From assembly GCF_002902145.1 (NCBI RefSeq), contig NZ_PPRF01000036.1, forward strand, positions 1 to 64,000: a stretch of 64,000 bases of DNA, given 5' to 3'. The notes beneath the pieces were generated by a model. That model was not told where the DNA came from. It was given only the letters and a program-made list of their open reading frames with translations, and made no database searches. Shown piece by piece: positions 16,592 through 27,083 of this stretch. Source of the DNA: Staphylococcus rostri (GTDB lineage: Bacteria; Bacillota; Bacilli; Staphylococcales; Staphylococcaceae). The position numbers and the translations under genes are program-made. Numbering within the stretch: the first letter of the stretch is position 1; every line of letters begins with the position of its first letter.

Positions 16592-17209
16592 TTAGCTATT
16601 TTTCATGATAATTGTTTCAAAATTGTTTGCGACTGTTTGGCAACGGTCCGCGATATTTTCTAAGCTTTCATAAATATCTTTAATTTTGATTAATGTAATC
16701 GGATCCGTTTCACTATTGAAGATATGTTTAATTGATTGACGTAAAATACCATCACAATTTGTTTCATATTCTTTAATGTTGATTGAATGTACACGCATAT
16801 GTGACAATTTCTTCTCAGTCATCAAACCAATAGCTAACTTCATTTCACCAATGGCTTTTTGGATATTATCCACAAATTCCAACATATACTCATCTGAATA
16901 TTCAATTGAGTACATTTCAAACATTGCTGACGTTTCTTCCATTGCGTCAAGCACGTCATCAATCGCATTACATAATGACATGATGTCTTCACGCTCAATT
17001 GGTGTGATAAATGTTTGGTTCAAGTCTGTAATAACTTGGTGCATTAAATCATCACCGTGAGATTCATACGTCTTAATGTTTTCAGCATAAGTTCTCAAAT
17101 CTAGATGTGTTTTAAAATCCATCTTACCGAACTCAACTGCAGCTCGATCTAAGTTGAAGATCATATCCTCTAGGCGCTCCATGAACTTATCCTTTTTTTT
17201 CCTAATCAT
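16592..17209 (-). CDS. DUF47 (PhoU-like) Pit accessory protein
   Basis: 205 residues, all-helical. The start at 17209 follows GGAGG by 7 bases. The helical repeats with E-x-x-x-D/E spacing (LEDMIFNLDRAAVEFG, ESHGDDLMHQVITDL, EREDIMSLCNAIDDVLD, ADRCQTVANNFETIIMKNS) are those of the PhoU-like DUF47 family, which binds metal clusters and modulates Pit transporters. Upstream is a consensus-like promoter at 17268-17296, so this gene leads the DUF47-pit operon. Confidence 0.88.
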   Translation of the reverse strand: MIRKKKDKFMERLEDMIFNLDRAAVEFGKMDFKTHLDLRTYAENIKTYESHGDDLMHQVITDLNQTFITPIEREDIMSLCNAIDDVLDAMEETSAMFEMYSIEYSDEYMLEFVDNIQKAIGEMKLAIGLMTEKKLSHMRVHSINIKEYETNCDGILRQSIKHIFNSETDPITLIKIKDIYESLENIADRCQTVANNFETIIMKNS

Positions 17210-17267
17210 GTTAAATCCTCCGATCAGCGATTGGTACAATCACTTTGATAAATGTTTTGTTAACTTT

Positions 17268-17296
17268 ATTATAAAACACCGTGAATTCATTGTTAA
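17268..17296 (-). promoter_or_regulatory. Predicted sigma-A promoter of the DUF47-pit operon
   Basis: Minus-strand TTAACA, 17-base spacer, TATAAT. The rest of 17297-17488 shows no other clear signal; it is AT-rich, with short direct repeats only. Confidence 0.65.
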
Positions 17297-17488
17297 CTTA
17301 TAACTATGGATTGTCGCCAAATTGCCGTTTATTTATTCAAATGACTTGATGTCACTTGTTTTCATGCAGATTTCATAATACCTATTTGAAAGTATCACAT
17401 ATTCTGACAACCGACAATTAAATTTACAAAACCTTAACATTTTATTTACTTATCATTGTAAAATCACTATAAAAGCGAAAATAAATAA

Positions 17489-17523
17489 ACACCCCAAACA
17501 TTTGGTGACTATGTTTGAGGTGT
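17489..17523 (-). terminator. Intrinsic terminator of vraG
   Basis: ACACCCCAAACAT pairs with ATGTTTGAGGTGT (one mismatch); minus strand then TTTATTTATTTT. Confidence 0.75.
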
Positions 17524-17530
17524 CTATCTC

Positions 17531-19438
17531 TTAAATTGTAAACTTAATAATTCTTTTAGTATGAATAAATGCGATCATCGCAAACACTGCGTAGATAAGT
17601 GAATAAATGCCCATCATGATATATGCTGGCATCAAACTTGGACTATCATTAATGACATTGAATGCTCTCGCTGCAAAATAAGCATGGCCTAGACCTACAA
17701 TTAATGGTAAGCCAAAGTTGAAAATTGTTTTCTGTGCCAACCCTTTGGTCATATCTTGATGTGTATAACCGATTTTGCGTAATATTTGATAGTTGTGCAT
17801 CTCGTCTTCTGTTTCATCCATTTGTTTAATGTAAATGATACATCCGGCTGCGATAAGGAATGCCACACCTAGGAAACTGCTGACGAATAAGAACATACCT
17901 GTAAATCTCAATGTTTCTTTTTCAACAGCTGAACGTGGTTCGGGATTGAATTTGTTAATTTGTTTATTCAATGGATCTGCTACTTTATGGTCTTTGTCAT
18001 TTTTCAATTCAAAACCAATCTGTGTTCTATTCGCTTCTTCTGTCGTATTGATACCACTTGGCTCTAATTGTTCAAATGTCTTATCATTGACAACCGCAAC
18101 TGGGCTACCGGCAACAAGATCATTTGCAATAAAATTTTCTCTAGTAATAGTTCCAACTTCAAGCGTTTTTTTATGTGTCCCTGATCCTAATACGAGTGTC
18201 ATATCTTCATCAATCTTTATCGCTTTCTGTGTAATAGAAAACATATTAATGAATTGCACTTCACCAGGTTTAACGTGAAAACCTTCTAATTCTGAATCAC
18301 GTACAATTTGGATCGCTTCAAAAAATTTATTTAATGGTTTATTTTTTCCTTTAGCTGGTACGGTAACAAGATGCTGCGTATACTTTTTATATGAAATACC
18401 CTTTTCTTTCAATGCTGTTTCAAATGTATCGGCCTTTTGTTGTTCAAAATATGTGTATTCATATGGTGACGTTAAATTCACATTTTTTTGGACACTTGTA
18501 TAACCTAGCCCAGCCAACGATAAAATACTGATTGTAATCGCGGAAATAATTCCAATCATCGTTAATGAAAATGCATTTTTCTTCATGCGGTGCATAATCG
18601 ATGATGTAAACACAACATCTGTCACAGTGACATTCCCTTTTTTACGCTTTTTAAGTGTTTTGAAGATGAGTGACACGGAACTTCTGAAGAAAAGGTATGC
18701 GCCTACAATTGTAAGAAACAAAATAGCAAGTGCTATGAAAAAGAGCGCACCTAATAAGTATTCATTTTCAAACATGATGGTTGATAAATAGTAACCTGAA
18801 CCAATCATAAAAATGCCCAATACCCCAAAAATGACTTCTGCCATTGTAATACGCGGAACGGCTACTTCTGATTGTTGGGTATCATTCATTAATTGTACGA
18901 TAGAGCGACGTTTCACAAAGAAGAGACTTTGTAACATAATTAACACCCATGCAGCTGCAACGAGAATTAATGTTACAATAACCGCTTCAGTCTGAATGCC
19001 CATTTTAATATTGATTGGGATATCAAGTGTTTTCTTAACAATTAATTGTAATAAGCTTGAACCAAAAATACCTATTACAACACTTACAACCGTTGTTGAT
19101 AGAAAAATCATAAGTTGCTCAACCGCTAGCATGCGCATCAAATCTCGACGTGATAAGCCGACTAATTGGAATAGCGCAAAGCTCTTCGCCCGTCTTTTTA
19201 TAAAGAGACGATTCGCATACATCAAAAAGAATAAAATAATCACAAATAAGAATTTCTCTCCGATATTAGCGCCTTTTGTTAATATTAATGCATGCCCTTT
19301 TGACGTCACTTCGTCTGTATATTTCAATGTCACAAAGCTAAAATACATCGTAATACTAATGATTAATGAAATGAGATAGATGGCATAATGCTTAAGGTTT
19401 TGTACTAGGTTTTTGATGACGATTTGATTAAAGTTCAT
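17531..19438 (-). CDS. vraG: ABC transporter permease of the VraG/BceB type
   Basis: 635 residues with the BceB layout: membrane segments near the N-terminus, an FtsX domain at about 60-180, a central extracellular region of roughly 200 residues between membrane pairs (about 310-520), and a C-terminal FtsX domain. Large extracellular loops of this kind recognise cationic peptides or bacitracin. Its start overlaps the vraF stop by 11 bases. With GraRS it should form the antimicrobial-peptide sensing and resistance complex described in S. aureus. Confidence 0.88.
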   Translation of the reverse strand: MNFNQIVIKNLVQNLKHYAIYLISLIISITMYFSFVTLKYTDEVTSKGHALILTKGANIGEKFLFVIILFFLMYANRLFIKRRAKSFALFQLVGLSRRDLMRMLAVEQLMIFLSTTVVSVVIGIFGSSLLQLIVKKTLDIPINIKMGIQTEAVIVTLILVAAAWVLIMLQSLFFVKRRSIVQLMNDTQQSEVAVPRITMAEVIFGVLGIFMIGSGYYLSTIMFENEYLLGALFFIALAILFLTIVGAYLFFRSSVSLIFKTLKKRKKGNVTVTDVVFTSSIMHRMKKNAFSLTMIGIISAITISILSLAGLGYTSVQKNVNLTSPYEYTYFEQQKADTFETALKEKGISYKKYTQHLVTVPAKGKNKPLNKFFEAIQIVRDSELEGFHVKPGEVQFINMFSITQKAIKIDEDMTLVLGSGTHKKTLEVGTITRENFIANDLVAGSPVAVVNDKTFEQLEPSGINTTEEANRTQIGFELKNDKDHKVADPLNKQINKFNPEPRSAVEKETLRFTGMFLFVSSFLGVAFLIAAGCIIYIKQMDETEDEMHNYQILRKIGYTHQDMTKGLAQKTIFNFGLPLIVGLGHAYFAARAFNVINDSPSLMPAYIMMGIYSLIYAVFAMIAFIHTKRIIKFTI

Positions 19439-20189
19439 AAGTCACACCACCTAAAACACTTTGATTATGAATAATTTCTTGATAAAAGTGTGAAGTTGGC
19501 TTGTCTCCTTGGAAAAGTTCCGTATGAATTTCTCCGTCTTTCAGCATAATCACACGGTCTGAATAACTCGCCGCCACTGGGTCATGCGTTACCATCACGA
19601 TGGTTGTTCCCATGTCACGATTGATTTGTTCTAAACGTGTCAGTAAATCTTGGGCACTCTTAGAATCAAGGGCACCTGTTGGCTCATCGGCAAATATAAT
19701 CGCTGGCTTACCAATCAATGCACGCGCTGCTGCCGTTCTTTGCTTTTGACCACCAGAGATTTCATTTGGGTATTTGTCACTAATCTCTTGAATGCCTAGC
19801 GCTGTCGTCACTTCTTCATAGCGGCGTTCTTTTTCTGCTTTATTCACATTCATAATAGAGAGCGGTAACATAATATTTTCACGGACTGTGAGTGTGTTCA
19901 AGACATTATAATCTTGGAAAATAAATCCAACTTCTTGTTTGCGGAAGTTTGATAATTGCTTATTAGACATGCGTGTAATATCTTGACCATTCACTTCAAT
20001 ATGACCATTCGTTACATAATCAATCGAGCTTAACACGTTGAGTAATGTAGTTTTACCCGAACCTGAAGGCCCCATAATCGATACGAACCCACCGCGTTTC
20101 ACTTCAAAGTTAATATCTTTCAATACTTCAAACGAATTTTTGCGATTCCCATATACTTTTGTCACATGTTTGGCATTTAAGATAGACAT
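19428..20189 (-). CDS. vraF: ABC transporter ATP-binding protein of the VraF/BceA type
   Basis: 253 residues from ATG 20189, preceded by AAGGAAG. Walker A GPSGSGKT at 40-47, the signature SGGQKQR, Walker [12 protein letters not shown] and the switch THD are all present, and the order (MacB-like LolD class) is that of BceA. The Ala-Asp-Glu-Pro-Thr-Gly stretch is characteristic. Its gene product pairs with VraG, whose ATG overlaps this stop codon. Read from the same transcript as graRS is likely but there are about 100 bases between them. Confidence 0.92.
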   Translation of the reverse strand: MSILNAKHVTKVYGNRKNSFEVLKDINFEVKRGGFVSIMGPSGSGKTTLLNVLSSIDYVTNGHIEVNGQDITRMSNKQLSNFRKQEVGFIFQDYNVLNTLTVRENIMLPLSIMNVNKAEKERRYEEVTTALGIQEISDKYPNEISGGQKQRTAAARALIGKPAIIFADEPTGALDSKSAQDLLTRLEQINRDMGTTIVMVTHDPVAASYSDRVIMLKDGEIHTELFQGDKPTSHFYQEIIHNQSVLGGVTYEL

Positions 20190-20293
20190 GTTGTGCCACT
20201 TCCTTTTCTCTTTGTTACATTTATCATACCGAGTTCTTTGATTGATTGCGTTTGAATCATATAACAAAACGCATCTCTCATGTGACAATGTTG

Positions 20294-21316
20294 TCACTTC
20301 GACATGCGTTGCGTATGCTTGTTCTGTTTTGAAAAGTACAATGTCACTGTTGTACCATGTCCGACTTCCGACTGCACATCTATCGTTAATCCCAATGCTT
20401 CTTTTACACTATCAACAAGATACAAGCCCATGCCTGATGCGTTCACTTCTGTATCCGGTGTCGTTCCTGTAAAGCCACGCAAAAAGATTCTTGGCAAATC
20501 ATGTGCGGGAATGCCACACCCTTGATCTTCTATAGAAAGTGACACATGGTCATGATCAATAGCACCGGTAATCACAACATCCCCTGTCGTTGAATATTTG
20601 ACCGCATTCGAGATAATTTGGCGTAACACCATTTTCAGCCAGCGTTTATCCGTATACACTTCAATATCCTCTGCAACTTGTATCTCAAAACCAATCCCTT
20701 TGCGCATACTGATATGTCGTGTCTCACGGACTTCTTCAACGACCAATTGACGTAATTGTGCGACTTCAAAAAACATATCATGCGCCTGATGGTTCAATCG
20801 TGCTAAAAACAATTGTTGATCTAACATATACGCAATACGTGACCACTCATACATTAACTGTTGTCGTCTCGCAAAGTCAGGTTCCTGTTCAATCAATAAC
20901 TTCAACGCTGTCACAGGCGTTTTAATATCATGTACGAATTCCGTTACAGACTGTTCATTCATATTCAACCAGTGGCGCTGTTCCTCTAATATACCTTGTT
21001 GCGTCGTTAATTTCTCTTCCAGATAGTCGAGTATAATCTTTTCAAAAGGGCTCTCTGCATAGTCGCGATGACGTATTTCTCGAATTGTGGCACTCTTGGC
21101 TAACTTCTCATAAAATTTTGTTTCATTATAATAACTGAACACCAAGTAGAAAATGAATACCACACCTTGTAAGCCAACGACAAACCACATACTGTCTACA
21201 GCCATGCGGTCATCTAGGTAACCGATGCCAATTAACACTGCTTCCAATAGTATAATCAAAAGCAGCCATGAACGACGCTCTAGCATCCATAACTTCAACC
21301 ATTTAAAGTGTTTCAT
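20294..21316 (-). CDS. graS: Sensor histidine kinase GraS
   Basis: 340 residues. The start at 21316 overlaps the end of graR by 14 bases, with AAAGGGA upstream. Two N-terminal membrane helices with a very short outside loop mark it as an intramembrane-sensing BceS-type kinase. H-box [15 protein letters not shown] has His about 129; N-box ISNAVKYS and G-box GMGLYLV follow. Residues 118-150 ([20 protein letters not shown]) are very close to what I recall of S. aureus GraS, which favours GraS over BraS. Confidence 0.88.
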   Translation of the reverse strand: MKHFKWLKLWMLERRSWLLLIILLEAVLIGIGYLDDRMAVDSMWFVVGLQGVVFIFYLVFSYYNETKFYEKLAKSATIREIRHRDYAESPFEKIILDYLEEKLTTQQGILEEQRHWLNMNEQSVTEFVHDIKTPVTALKLLIEQEPDFARRQQLMYEWSRIAYMLDQQLFLARLNHQAHDMFFEVAQLRQLVVEEVRETRHISMRKGIGFEIQVAEDIEVYTDKRWLKMVLRQIISNAVKYSTTGDVVITGAIDHDHVSLSIEDQGCGIPAHDLPRIFLRGFTGTTPDTEVNASGMGLYLVDSVKEALGLTIDVQSEVGHGTTVTLYFSKQNKHTQRMSK

Positions 21317-21983
21317 GTGCCATATATCCCTTTCCAACCTTCGTCTCAATTGCCGTTTGCATATCAAATACACGTAACTTTTTACGCAAACGATTCACAT
21401 TGACTGTCAGTGTATTATCACTCACAAACGCTTCATCATCCCATAACGCCGTCATCAATTCATCACGTGAGACAATCTGATTCTTTTTCGAGAGCAGTAC
21501 TTCTAATATCAACATCTCCGTTTTTGAGAGCATGATACTTTCATCATCACGTTCAATACTGTCTTTCGCTAAATCTACCAAACAGCCTTGCCACATAATT
21601 GTTCGCTTAGCTTCTTGATTGTATTGATACACACGACGATAAATCGCTTGTAACTTTGCGACAAGTACAGGCATATGAAATGGTTTCTGCATGTAGTCAT
21701 CTGCCCCTAACTCCATACTCATCACTTGATCCATCGGGTTGTCACGAGAAGAAAGGAACACGATAGGCACGTTGGATTGACTTCTAATTTGGCGCGTCCA
21801 ATAGAAACCATCATATTTCGGCAACGTCACATCCATAATCACAATTTGCGGTTCAACGTCTATGTATGTTTGTAATATCGTACTAAAGTCTGTGATCGCC
21901 GTTACTTCAAAGTCCCATTGTGCAAGTGACTCCGTAATTTGCTGACATAATGTTTGATCATCTTCAACTAAGAGTATCTTCAT
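21303..21983 (-). CDS. graR: Response regulator GraR (OmpR family)
   Basis: 226 residues: receiver domain with acidic pocket EDD (7-9), phosphorylatable Asp51 in IVIMDVTLPKYDG and Lys in YMQKPFH, then an OmpR winged helix (about 130-225) ending in NVNRLRKKLRVF. It would activate vraFG and, as in S. aureus, dlt and mprF. First gene visible in the set; the graX gene that precedes graR in S. aureus is not present in the 150 bases upstream. Confidence 0.88.
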   Translation of the reverse strand: MKILLVEDDQTLCQQITESLAQWDFEVTAITDFSTILQTYIDVEPQIVIMDVTLPKYDGFYWTRQIRSQSNVPIVFLSSRDNPMDQVMSMELGADDYMQKPFHMPVLVAKLQAIYRRVYQYNQEAKRTIMWQGCLVDLAKDSIERDDESIMLSKTEMLILEVLLSKKNQIVSRDELMTALWDDEAFVSDNTLTVNVNRLRKKLRVFDMQTAIETKVGKGYMAHETL

Positions 21984-22092
21984 CGCCTATCATCCTTTAC
22001 GCTCTGATGTTCATATCACATTTTAATAGCTTATATATAATATAGCGTTTTTTATAAAAGTTGTCGCTTTCCAAGATAAACAACCATAAAAA

Positions 22093-22133
22093 ACTCGGGG
22101 TTAGACAATATGATTTCTGTCCGACTCCCGAGT
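22093..22133 (-). terminator. Intrinsic terminator of the esterase gene
   Basis: ACTCGGG/CCCGAGT outer stem with GTTAGACA/TGTCCGAC inner pairing; minus strand continues TTTTTTATGG. Confidence 0.8.
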
Positions 22134-22138
22134 ACTTA

Positions 22139-23167
22139 TTATTTTTTGTCATCATACGGGTTCAAGTTAATTTCCGTATGCACTGTTGTATCGACTTGTG
22201 TATCCCGTTTTGTTTGTTTCGTATGTCGACTTAAAAAGCTCAATATCCGCTTGAGATTCTCTTTAGACTCCGGCTTTTCTAAATGAAATTGATACTGATG
22301 TCTCAAATGATGCGAACCGTCATAAAAGTGTGTATCCACCTGTACATCATGGGCGCGCAATGCTTTCTCAAAAGTTGCGTTTTGTGTCGTGAATGGATCA
22401 GCATCGCCAACAGAAAGATAAGTTGCTGGATATTGTTTTGTCACTTGTTCCGCCGTTGACATTTCCGTAATATTTTTGAATTGATGTTCCCAATCTTTCA
22501 CACCTGTGTAACTGCGCATAAATAAGTCGATTCTTGGAAACTCTGTCTCACGGACTGTTTGCATATCGTAAAAGCCACCTAAAAATATCGCCCCTTTGAT
22601 TTGTGAAGGCGTGAACTGCTGTGGAAAGTCCATTTGGCGGCGCAACGTTTCATTCGTCTGAATCGCAGCAAATTGACTGTTAATCTGTGCACCTGCCGAA
22701 TCGCCACCGATAATCACTTGATTCAAATCAACTGGTAGATTCTGTTCATTCGCTTTAATAAAGTCTACCGCGTGACGCATTTGAATCAATGGTGTTGGGT
22801 ATTGATATTCCGGTGCCAAGGCATAATTGACATTGACGACAACATAGCCTCGTTCGACAATATGTGAGAGCAATGCGTTTTTATACTGCTTGTCTCCCGC
22901 AATAAAACCGCCACCGTGCGCCCAAAAAATAACTGGTAACTTATCATTCGCATTCACGTGATTTGGCATCAAGATGTCTAATTGACTGTTAGGCAAACCT
23001 TCCATATACGTAATATCCGTATATACCGCAACATTTTTATTTTGTACGGCTGCTTTATGTTTACTTTGTTGCTTTGTGTGCGTAAAAAAATAGCCGGCAA
23101 CAAGACCGGCTATCACGAGTAAAACAATTGAAGAAATTATAAGCCATCTCTTGTTAAAGTATGTCAT
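22139..23167 (-). CDS. Membrane-anchored alpha/beta hydrolase (HSL/esterase type)
   Basis: 342 residues. An N-terminal hydrophobic anchor (about 8-28, WLIISSIVLLVIAGLVAGYFF) suggests an outside-facing enzyme. HGGGFIAGD is the oxyanion-hole motif and GGDSAGAQ the nucleophile elbow; Asp in SVGDADPF and His in GSHHLRH complete the triad. Family members hydrolyse short-chain esters; the substrate is unknown. ATG 23167 is chosen over the GTG one codon upstream because of spacing to AAAGGA. Single-gene unit. Confidence 0.85.
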   Translation of the reverse strand: MTYFNKRWLIISSIVLLVIAGLVAGYFFTHTKQQSKHKAAVQNKNVAVYTDITYMEGLPNSQLDILMPNHVNANDKLPVIFWAHGGGFIAGDKQYKNALLSHIVERGYVVVNVNYALAPEYQYPTPLIQMRHAVDFIKANEQNLPVDLNQVIIGGDSAGAQINSQFAAIQTNETLRRQMDFPQQFTPSQIKGAIFLGGFYDMQTVRETEFPRIDLFMRSYTGVKDWEHQFKNITEMSTAEQVTKQYPATYLSVGDADPFTTQNATFEKALRAHDVQVDTHFYDGSHHLRHQYQFHLEKPESKENLKRILSFLSRHTKQTKRDTQVDTTVHTEINLNPYDDKK

Positions 23168-23209
23168 CACAATCTTTCCTTTCTCGGAAATTGTAACATA
23201 CCTTAATGA

Positions 23210-24277
23210 TTAAGCAATAAATTTCTTATCTTGTGATTTTCTATAAGCATACTTCACGATAACACCTGCAACGATAATTAAACCGATTGCCCCCATGATT
23301 GGGTATACATACTCGATTAACACTTCGAAACCTGCGAAGCTTAACGCATATGCAAGTGGTACGATAATAGAAATCATAATATAGTATTTTTTCGTATAAG
23401 GTGTTGTAAAACGTGCAGCAAATGAATATGACAATCCTAAAATTGTGTTATACATAACTGCAAGCATTACGATTGAAAGTACGAACGTTAAAATTGGTGA
23501 AATATTATTTGCTAGAACAAGTGTTGGAATCGCTGAATCTTGAATACTTGGATATTCAGATTGTAGTGCAAAGTTGATTAATCCTAATAGCACTAGGTAT
23601 ACGATACCACCCATTAGGCCGCCCATACCTGAAACCATACGTTTAGACGCGTCTCCACCGATGGCAACGAGCGTACTAAATCCAACAGCAAATGCAAGAC
23701 CACCGTAGTTGAATCCTTTCCAAATACCTGCTAATAAGCTTGGTTCTTCAACAACACCGTTGATTTGTGAAAATGAAATAGAACCTTTAAATAAGTATGT
23801 TGCCGCAATAATCACTACTAGTACGATTAATACGGGCGTTACGAGACCAAGTGCACCGACGATTTTATTAAAGTCCATGAGTAATGTCAGATACACAAGT
23901 GCACACATGATTAAAGCACCCAGCCATACAGGTACGCCAAAACTTTCTTCAAATGTTGAACCTGCACCGGCAATCATTGTAATTGTTACGGCGAATAATG
24001 ATAAAATCAGCACGTAGTCAATAATTAAACCAAATTTCTTACCAAATAAATACTCGAGTGTTGTTTCATGGTTATCTGCGTCAAATGCAGTCCCAATCTT
24101 TGCAACTTGGCGTCCGATAAATGTTAAAATAATCCCCGAAATAATGACACCAATATATGAATAAATACCATGTTTACTGAAGAATTGTAGCACTTCTTGA
24201 CCTGTTGAAAAACCGGCACCTACTACAACTCCGACATATGCGAAAGCAATCTTAATTGCTTCTCTATATTTTTGCAT
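23210..24277 (-). CDS. YkvI-like membrane transporter (APC superfamily)
   Basis: 355 residues with about ten hydrophobic segments. AYVGVVVGAGFSTGQEVLQFF in the first helix and the GIWKGFNYGGLAFAVGFSTLVAIG stretch are typical of the YkvI group, related to amino acid/branched-chain permeases. The substrate is not known. The start at 24277 follows GGAGG by 9 bases; an upstream 13-residue extension covers that site. A minus-strand TTGAAA-17-TTTAAT pair lies about 40-60 bases upstream and may be the promoter. The remaining 24340-24600 shows nothing clear. Confidence 0.75.
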   Translation of the reverse strand: MQKYREAIKIAFAYVGVVVGAGFSTGQEVLQFFSKHGIYSYIGVIISGIILTFIGRQVAKIGTAFDADNHETTLEYLFGKKFGLIIDYVLILSLFAVTITMIAGAGSTFEESFGVPVWLGALIMCALVYLTLLMDFNKIVGALGLVTPVLIVLVVIIAATYLFKGSISFSQINGVVEEPSLLAGIWKGFNYGGLAFAVGFSTLVAIGGDASKRMVSGMGGLMGGIVYLVLLGLINFALQSEYPSIQDSAIPTLVLANNISPILTFVLSIVMLAVMYNTILGLSYSFAARFTTPYTKKYYIMISIIVPLAYALSFAGFEVLIEYVYPIMGAIGLIIVAGVIVKYAYRKSQDKKFIA

Positions 24278-24603
24278 CTGTTTTGACCTCCTCAATTTGC
24301 AAAACACGTTACACATTAAACCATAATATACGATTTATTTCAAATTTCTTTCTGTACGCGAAAATCTCAGAACCCTTGATAGCAAAGGGATTACAACGAT
24401 ATTCAATCAATTTTTAGCACTTTATTCATACGTCAAACTGTATATCAATACATATAAATAGCGTTAAACCGCATGAATATACAACAAAAATGGTAAAATT
24501 AACTATTTGCCATTAAATTCCTTCTATATTAATTGTGAGAAATGCGTATTACAGTGATTTTGTATCTTAAAGCAGCAAAATTACAACGCCAATACAAAGA
24601 AAA

Positions 24604-24653
24604 AGTACGTCGACAACCTTGATTTTTTTATCAATTAAGTTAGTCGACGTACT
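24604..24653 (-). terminator. Intrinsic terminator of the DHA2 exporter gene
   Basis: 11-bp perfect stem AGTACGTCGAC/GTCGACGTACT with a long AT loop; minus strand then TTTTTCTTTG. Confidence 0.75.
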
Positions 24654-24661
24654 CTCATCAT

Positions 24662-26095
24662 TTAAGATTCAACTGTATCTGTTTGTGTTTCACGCGATGC
24701 ATTTGTCAATGTCATCGCAATAGCAATACCGATAATAATCAGCGCAATCGCAAATAAATACGCTGCGTGCATTCCTGCCGTCATCGCTTGGTCTGTAACT
24801 GCTTGTGTCACTTGTTCATGCTTACTCATTTCATTGTTTTGCACACCTGTTAAAATGCCGACAAACACAGAAATCCCTGCTGCCCCAGCAAGTGGCTGCA
24901 ACACATTAAAAATTGCTGTTCCATGTGGATATTTGTCTTTTGGCAATGCGTTCAAGCCATTTGTACTTGCTGGCATCATAATCGCTGCCACCGCTACCAT
25001 CAATAACATATACGCTACGATAAATTGCCATACAGGCACACCTGGGTGAATCGTTGTATAGAAAATCAGTACGACTAACAATGTCACCAAGCCCGGTAAA
25101 ATCATTTTTCGTGGCCCTACTCGGTCAAATAAACGCCCCATTACGGGTGAAAGTAAACCGTTAAGCAACGCACCTGGCAATAAGATGAGTCCCGCTAACT
25201 TAGCAGAAAAGCCCATAGGTCCTTGAAGGTACATTGGCATGACAATTTCTGAAGCGAATAAACTCATCACGACAATAATAAAAATTAACATACCGCGTCT
25301 ATAATTGCGGATACTTAAAATACGGAAATCTAAAATAGGTGTTTCCAGTGTTAATTGACGACGAATAAATGCGATAACACAGATAAGCCCTACAATGAAA
25401 GGTATTAGTATTTGAGCACTCATGATACCGCCTTCTGCTGAACTTACAGATGACACACTGTAAACAACACCCGTAATCCCTACTGTTGATAAAATCACCG
25501 ATAGAAAATCAATTTTAGGACGTGTGACTTCTCCAACGTTTTGTAAATAACGCATCGCAAAAATAAATGCGAAAATCATAAATGGTATTACGCTGAAGAA
25601 CAACCAACGCCAACCTAAATAGTCAACAATTACACCAGATAATGTTGGTCCAATAGCTGGAGCGAACATAATGATTAAGCCGAAAAATCCCATGACACGA
25701 CCACGTACGGACACATCAAACATCAGTAACATGGCGTTCATAATTAACGGAATCATTAAACCTGTTCCAACTGCTTGAATCATACGCCCGGTTAAAAGCA
25801 TTGGGAAGTTAACTGCCATACCAGAGATGAACGTTCCTAATGTAAACACAGCAATAATTCCTAAGAATAGGCGTCTTGTCGTAAACCATTGAATAATCAG
25901 TGCTGACAAAGGAGATATAATTGCCGTGACCATCATAAAGCCACTTGCCATCCATTGCACTGTTGTTCGAGATATATTAAATTGCTCCATCAACTCTTGT
26001 AATGCGATATTGAGCAAAGTTTCATTCAAAATCATAAAAAACGCACCAATTAGAAAAACGGTCATAATGATTTTGGTGTGTTGCTTTTCTGCCAT
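24662..26095 (-). CDS. DHA2 family multidrug MFS exporter
   Basis: 477 residues, about 14 hydrophobic segments. LNETLLNIALQELMEQFNISRTTVQWMASGFM is the DHA2 (EmrB/QacA) motif D1 region, and RMIQAVGTGLMIPL and GFFGLIIMFAPAIGPTLSGVIVD match motifs B and C. It would expel drugs in exchange for protons; the substrates are unknown (LmrB/SdrM-like candidates). The start at 26095 is chosen because AAGGAG lies 9 bases upstream; MKEFDW at 26113 uses this site as coding sequence. Confidence 0.85.
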   Translation of the reverse strand: MAEKQHTKIIMTVFLIGAFFMILNETLLNIALQELMEQFNISRTTVQWMASGFMMVTAIISPLSALIIQWFTTRRLFLGIIAVFTLGTFISGMAVNFPMLLTGRMIQAVGTGLMIPLIMNAMLLMFDVSVRGRVMGFFGLIIMFAPAIGPTLSGVIVDYLGWRWLFFSVIPFMIFAFIFAMRYLQNVGEVTRPKIDFLSVILSTVGITGVVYSVSSVSSAEGGIMSAQILIPFIVGLICVIAFIRRQLTLETPILDFRILSIRNYRRGMLIFIIVVMSLFASEIVMPMYLQGPMGFSAKLAGLILLPGALLNGLLSPVMGRLFDRVGPRKMILPGLVTLLVVLIFYTTIHPGVPVWQFIVAYMLLMVAVAAIMMPASTNGLNALPKDKYPHGTAIFNVLQPLAGAAGISVFVGILTGVQNNEMSKHEQVTQAVTDQAMTAGMHAAYLFAIALIIIGIAIAMTLTNASRETQTDTVES

Positions 26096-26234
26096 CCAAT
26101 CAAACTCCTTCATAATAAAGTAACTTTGCCATTATACACACTTGCGCTTTTAAATCAAAATGTTCTACTCACATTTATATAAATTTTAATTAAATCGTGC
26201 AATTTGCAATTATCCCTTATTCCCAAAATAATTG

Positions 26235-26283
26235 AACAGCCGTTATCTTGATTTAATACAACCTAGATAACGACTGTTTTTTT
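26235..26283 (+). terminator. Plus-strand terminator-like hairpin without a visible gene
   Basis: AACAGCCGTTATCT pairs with AGATAACGACTGTT (one mismatch) and is followed by seven T on the plus strand. No plus-strand gene lies upstream. The rest of 26096-26465 holds a second long hairpin (GAATAGCTAAG-type arms near 26376 and 26437). Confidence 0.6.
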
Positions 26284-26375
26284 GTGTGTATTGGAAGGAG
26301 CAATAATCAGTGTGAGAATATAAGTGAGCGCCTTGGTAAGCGAGCAATCAAGAAATGATAAACGATGGTAATTAA

Positions 26376-26437
26376 ATAGCTAAGCAACATATCTTACTCA
26401 CACAATTGTATGAGCATGAATGCTACTTAGCTATTTA
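26376..26437 (-). terminator. Possible terminator of the 26466-26966 gene
   Basis: AAATAGCTAAG and CTTAGCTATTT arms, 11 bp, with a long loop of about 40 bases; minus strand then AATTACC, so a weak terminator. Confidence 0.4.
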
Positions 26438-26465
26438 CGAGATTTAATGGTTTATATTATGCAAT

Positions 26466-26966
26466 CTATTTAGCATCTTTATACGCATTTAACTGATCAA
26501 AGTCTACAACGACTTGATCCATTCGCTTCGCTGTTTCTTTTAACACATTACGTGCTACCTTGTTGTTTGGATCTAACTTCAATATTTGTTTCGCCGTATT
26601 GAAGGCCTGCTTGTCAGAAATAACTGGTTCAGGAATCGCATGTAACAGTAACATCTGTAGTAAACTTTTCACTTCTTGTCCTTCTGTCAGCTCAATAGAC
26701 GCTTCTGCATGATAATATGCTGCGTCCATCGCACCTGGTACATCGCTTAATGGATAAACGAGTAATAAGAAAGCAAGGTCGTGAATTTCAGACGTTTCAT
26801 TTCCTTTGATCATATCGAGAAGGCACGTATAGTACATGACACTCTCTTGTTCGTGTGCACTTGAGATAAATGCCTCTTCAAATGCTAGAAAATCCGTTGC
26901 AGCCATTAAATTTTTAACTGATTCAAATTCACCGTTTAACACATGGTTTTTAATTAAATCTTTCAT
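26466..26966 (-). CDS. Conserved hypothetical protein, TPR-like helices
   Basis: 166 residues from ATG 26966; GGAGGAG lies just upstream, whereas the 21-residue extension has none. The chain is all-helical, with repeated Ala/Leu pairs and the end NTAKQILKLDPNNKVARNVLKETAKRM, which looks like one tetratricopeptide-type repeat. Cytosolic by composition. Function is unknown. Located after fhuG on the same strand but with more than 100 bases between, so operon membership is uncertain. Confidence 0.65.
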   Translation of the reverse strand: MKDLIKNHVLNGEFESVKNLMAATDFLAFEEAFISSAHEQESVMYYTCLLDMIKGNETSEIHDLAFLLLVYPLSDVPGAMDAAYYHAEASIELTEGQEVKSLLQMLLLHAIPEPVISDKQAFNTAKQILKLDPNNKVARNVLKETAKRMDQVVVDFDQLNAYKDAK

Positions 26967-27083
26967 GGCTCTCCTCCCGAACAAATCCTGTCTAAATTTC
27001 AGTATCTCTAGTGTACCACAAAATGACATTCAACGCTTGTACAGAAGGTAAAAATTTGACGAATTCATACACATCTTTAATCG

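Noticed and set aside
20294-21983. Calling the two-component system BraRS (bacitracin/nisin) with VraDE
   Set aside because: The [12 protein letters not shown] region and gene neighbours (pit, ssaA-like, and sarA-proximal order) fit GraRS-VraFG better; BraRS-VraDE lies elsewhere in S. aureus. Not strictly excluded from sequence alone.
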